Shown here: piece by piece, positions 62,426 through 64,000 of the stretch
Position numbering within the stretch: the stretch's first letter is position 1
How the letters are laid out: every line of letters begins with the position of its first letter
Assembly: GCF_001832905.1 (NCBI RefSeq)
Contig: NZ_MKIR01000026.1
Location: 62,001 to 126,000 of the forward strand
Reading direction: 5' to 3'
DNA from: Floricoccus tropicus
GTDB lineage: Bacteria > Bacillota > Bacilli > Lactobacillales > Streptococcaceae
DNA length: 64,000 bases
The notes under the pieces: generated by a model
What the model saw: only the letters and a program-made list of their open reading frames with translations
Databases searched by the model: none
What the model was told of the DNA's origin: nothing
Program-made: the position numbers and the translations under genes

Positions 62426-64000
62426 TTATTCACTTATTTCTGCTTTAGCTTCCACTTTTTTTGTAGCAGCTTTTTTTCTTCCTCTTTTTTTCCTAATAAC
62501 GATATCCCCTGCCTTATTTGTATCAGCAACAAGATTTTTATTTTCAGGATTTTCAAGATAAAAGTCAGCAACTCCATCTTCAATGTTATCTTGGATTGTG
62601 CGGCGTAACGGACGTGCACCCATTGCTGGATCATAGCCCAAATCAACTAATTTTTCCTTAGCAGAATCTGTAACATCTAGATGAATCTCATTCTTAGATA
62701 ATTGATTATTAACATCTTTAAGCATCAAATCAACTATATGGAGTAAATCATCCTTACTTAGTGCACTAAACTCAATGATACCATCAAATCTATTCATGAA
62801 CTCAGGTGAGAAGAAATCACCTAATTGTCCAAGAACTGAATTTGTACGTCCTTCACGTGCTGCACCAAAACCAACACTTGCTTCAACCTTGCCAGTACCA
62901 GCATTTGAAGTCATGATAATTATAGCATCCTTGAAACTAATTGTTCTACCTTGAGCATCGGTTAGGCGACCATCATCAAGAATCTGCAAGAACATATGCA
63001 TAACATCAGGGTGAGCTTTTTCGATTTCATCTAGCAGAATTAATGAATATGGATTACGTCGAACTTTTTCAGAAAGTTGACCGGCTTCTTCATATCCCAC
63101 ATATCCTGGAGGAGCACCGATTAATTTAGCCACACTATGTTTTTCCATATATTCACTCATGTCAAAGCGAATCATACTATCCTCTGAGCCAAAAAGTTCC
63201 TTAGCTAGCTGCTTAGCTAGTTCAGTTTTACCAACCCCAGTAGGACCAACAAACATGAAACTACCAATCGGACGACTATCACTTCCTAGTCCAATTCGAT
63301 TACGACGAATTGCCTTAGAAATCTTATCTACGGCATTATCTTGACCGATAACATGGGCTTTTAAGTCATCAGCGAGATTTACGAGCTGAGCTTGTTCCTT
63401 TTCTTTCAAATCTCCAACTGGAATATTTGTTTTTTGTTCAATAATCTGCTCAATTTCTTTTTCAGAAATTATTGGAGTATCAACTTCTACAGTACTTTCT
63501 TTTTGCAGAACCTTCAATTTAGAAATTTGATCCCTATAGTAAGCTGCTTTTTCAAAATCTTCCATCATCATGGCATCATTTTTTTCAGCTTCTGCATCTT
63601 CAATTCTTCGTGCAATATCTTCTGGGTTAAGGAAACGAAGAGTTAAATTCATCTTAGAACCGGCTTCATCCAGAAGGTCGATGGCCTTATCTGGCAAGAA
63701 TCTATCTTGAATGTAACGATTTGATAGAAGTGCTGCCTGTCTAATGGCTTCATCTGTATATTTTACATGATGATAATCTTCATATCTACTTTGTATACCT
63801 TTGAGAATAACTATTGTTTCATCAATGCTAGGCTCGTCAACTCGAACTGGTTGCATACGTCTTTCAAGTGCCGCATCTTTTTCAATAATACGATATTCGT
63901 TAAGCGTAGTAGCCCCAATCATTTGAAGTTCACCACGCGCAAGAGCCGGTTTCAAAATATTACCAGCATCCATACTCCCATCACCTGTTGAACCTGCGCC
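62426..64000 (-). CDS. clpE: ATP-dependent Clp protease ATPase ClpE, N-terminal part outside the window
   Basis: The last ~524 residues of a two-ring Hsp100 unfoldase; the start lies beyond the window. Visible are the end of the first AAA ring ([25 protein letters not shown]), a UVR-like coiled coil ([24 protein letters not shown]), the second ring with Walker [17 protein letters not shown], Walker [13 protein letters not shown] and pore loop [10 protein letters not shown], and a D2-small domain ([15 protein letters not shown]). The details, such as [21 protein letters not shown], are ClpE rather than ClpC. The protein ends in an unusual basic tail [20 protein letters not shown]. It should feed unfolded proteins to ClpP. 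Confidence 0.92.
   Translation of the reverse strand, partial: GAGSTGDGSMDAGNILKPALARGELQMIGATTLNEYRIIEKDAALERRMQPVRVDEPSIDETIVILKGIQSRYEDYHHVKYTDEAIRQAALLSNRYIQDRFLPDKAIDLLDEAGSKMNLTLRFLNPEDIARRIEDAEAEKNDAMMMEDFEKAAYYRDQISKLKVLQKESTVEVDTPIISEKEIEQIIEQKTNIPVGDLKEKEQAQLVNLADDLKAHVIGQDNAVDKISKAIRRNRIGLGSDSRPIGSFMFVGPTGVGKTELAKQLAKELFGSEDSMIRFDMSEYMEKHSVAKLIGAPPGYVGYEEAGQLSEKVRRNPYSLILLDEIEKAHPDVMHMFLQILDDGRLTDAQGRTISFKDAIIIMTSNAGTGKVEASVGFGAAREGRTNSVLGQLGDFFSPEFMNRFDGIIEFSALSKDDLLHIVDLMLKDVNNQLSKNEIHLDVTDSAKEKLVDLGYDPAMGARPLRRTIQDNIEDGVADFYLENPENKNLVADTNKAGDIVIRKKRGRKKAATKKVEAKAEISE

Overview
The window is AT-rich, tightly packed DNA from a low-GC Gram-positive bacterium of the class Bacilli. 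It carries Gram-positive PTS operons with CcpA (cre) and RAT/antiterminator signals, AGGAGG-type ribosome sites, a MurG that resembles the staphylococcal type, ClpE, and many Rgg, MarR and TetR regulators paired with ABC exporters. A Gemella-like organism is my best guess, but no rRNA is present to test it. I saw no rRNA, tRNA, CRISPR array, intact insertion sequence or prophage. Most genes lie on the minus strand.

Layout. 1-6.3 kb: a HAD phosphatase (cut by the window edge), a methyltransferase pseudogene, an XRE regulator, a GIY-YIG-like protein, the tRNA hydroxylation pair TrhP2/TrhP1, a small membrane protein and tpiA. 6.5-12.1 kb: the mannitol operon mtlA-mtlR-mtlF-mtlD with a visible MtlR-type operator and cre site. 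12.1-15.2 kb: rlmA and a lipoyl operon (free-standing lipoyl domain, lipA, lplA) behind a cre-overlapped promoter. 15.5-24.3 kb: a lipoprotein, a heterodimeric ABC exporter, and a regulon of ATP-grasp ligase, CmoM-like methyltransferase and DHA3-type exporter around an Rgg-type regulator. 24.3-30.5 kb: a MarR/MFS efflux pair, cinA, two unknown genes, serB and a YqeK-like HD protein. 30.6-41 kb: a lactococcin-972-type ABC/DUF1430 pair, a second Rgg with an ABC transporter, and an FtsX-type exporter with its TetR. 41-50.6 kb: a TMEM175-like channel, twin alpha/beta hydrolases, TraX, NiaX-like transporter, cutC, murG, an aromatic-acid-exporter family protein and a GNAT enzyme. 50.6-64 kb: a heterodimeric multidrug ABC exporter with MarR, a CDF transporter, a lipoprotein, the bgl beta-glucoside operon with two RAT/terminator switches, and clpE (cut by the window edge).

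The strongest new-looking signal is at 20.9-24.0 kb. Three promoters, in front of the methyltransferase, the ATP-grasp ligase and the DHA3 exporter, each carry the same element (consensus GTACACWYTARTCAC on the plus strand), and in all three it lies exactly 28 bases upstream of a TAYSAT -10 box with no good -35. The Rgg-type gene sits inside the cluster. This defines a small regulon that looks like a peptide-signalled system for making and exporting a modified amino acid or small peptide. The second notable signal is a family of dispersed hairpin modules (36.5-36.8 kb and 51.0-51.4 kb) whose outer arms are conserved while the inner stems change on both sides so that pairing is kept. Both clusters lie between the stop codon of an exporter operon and its terminator.
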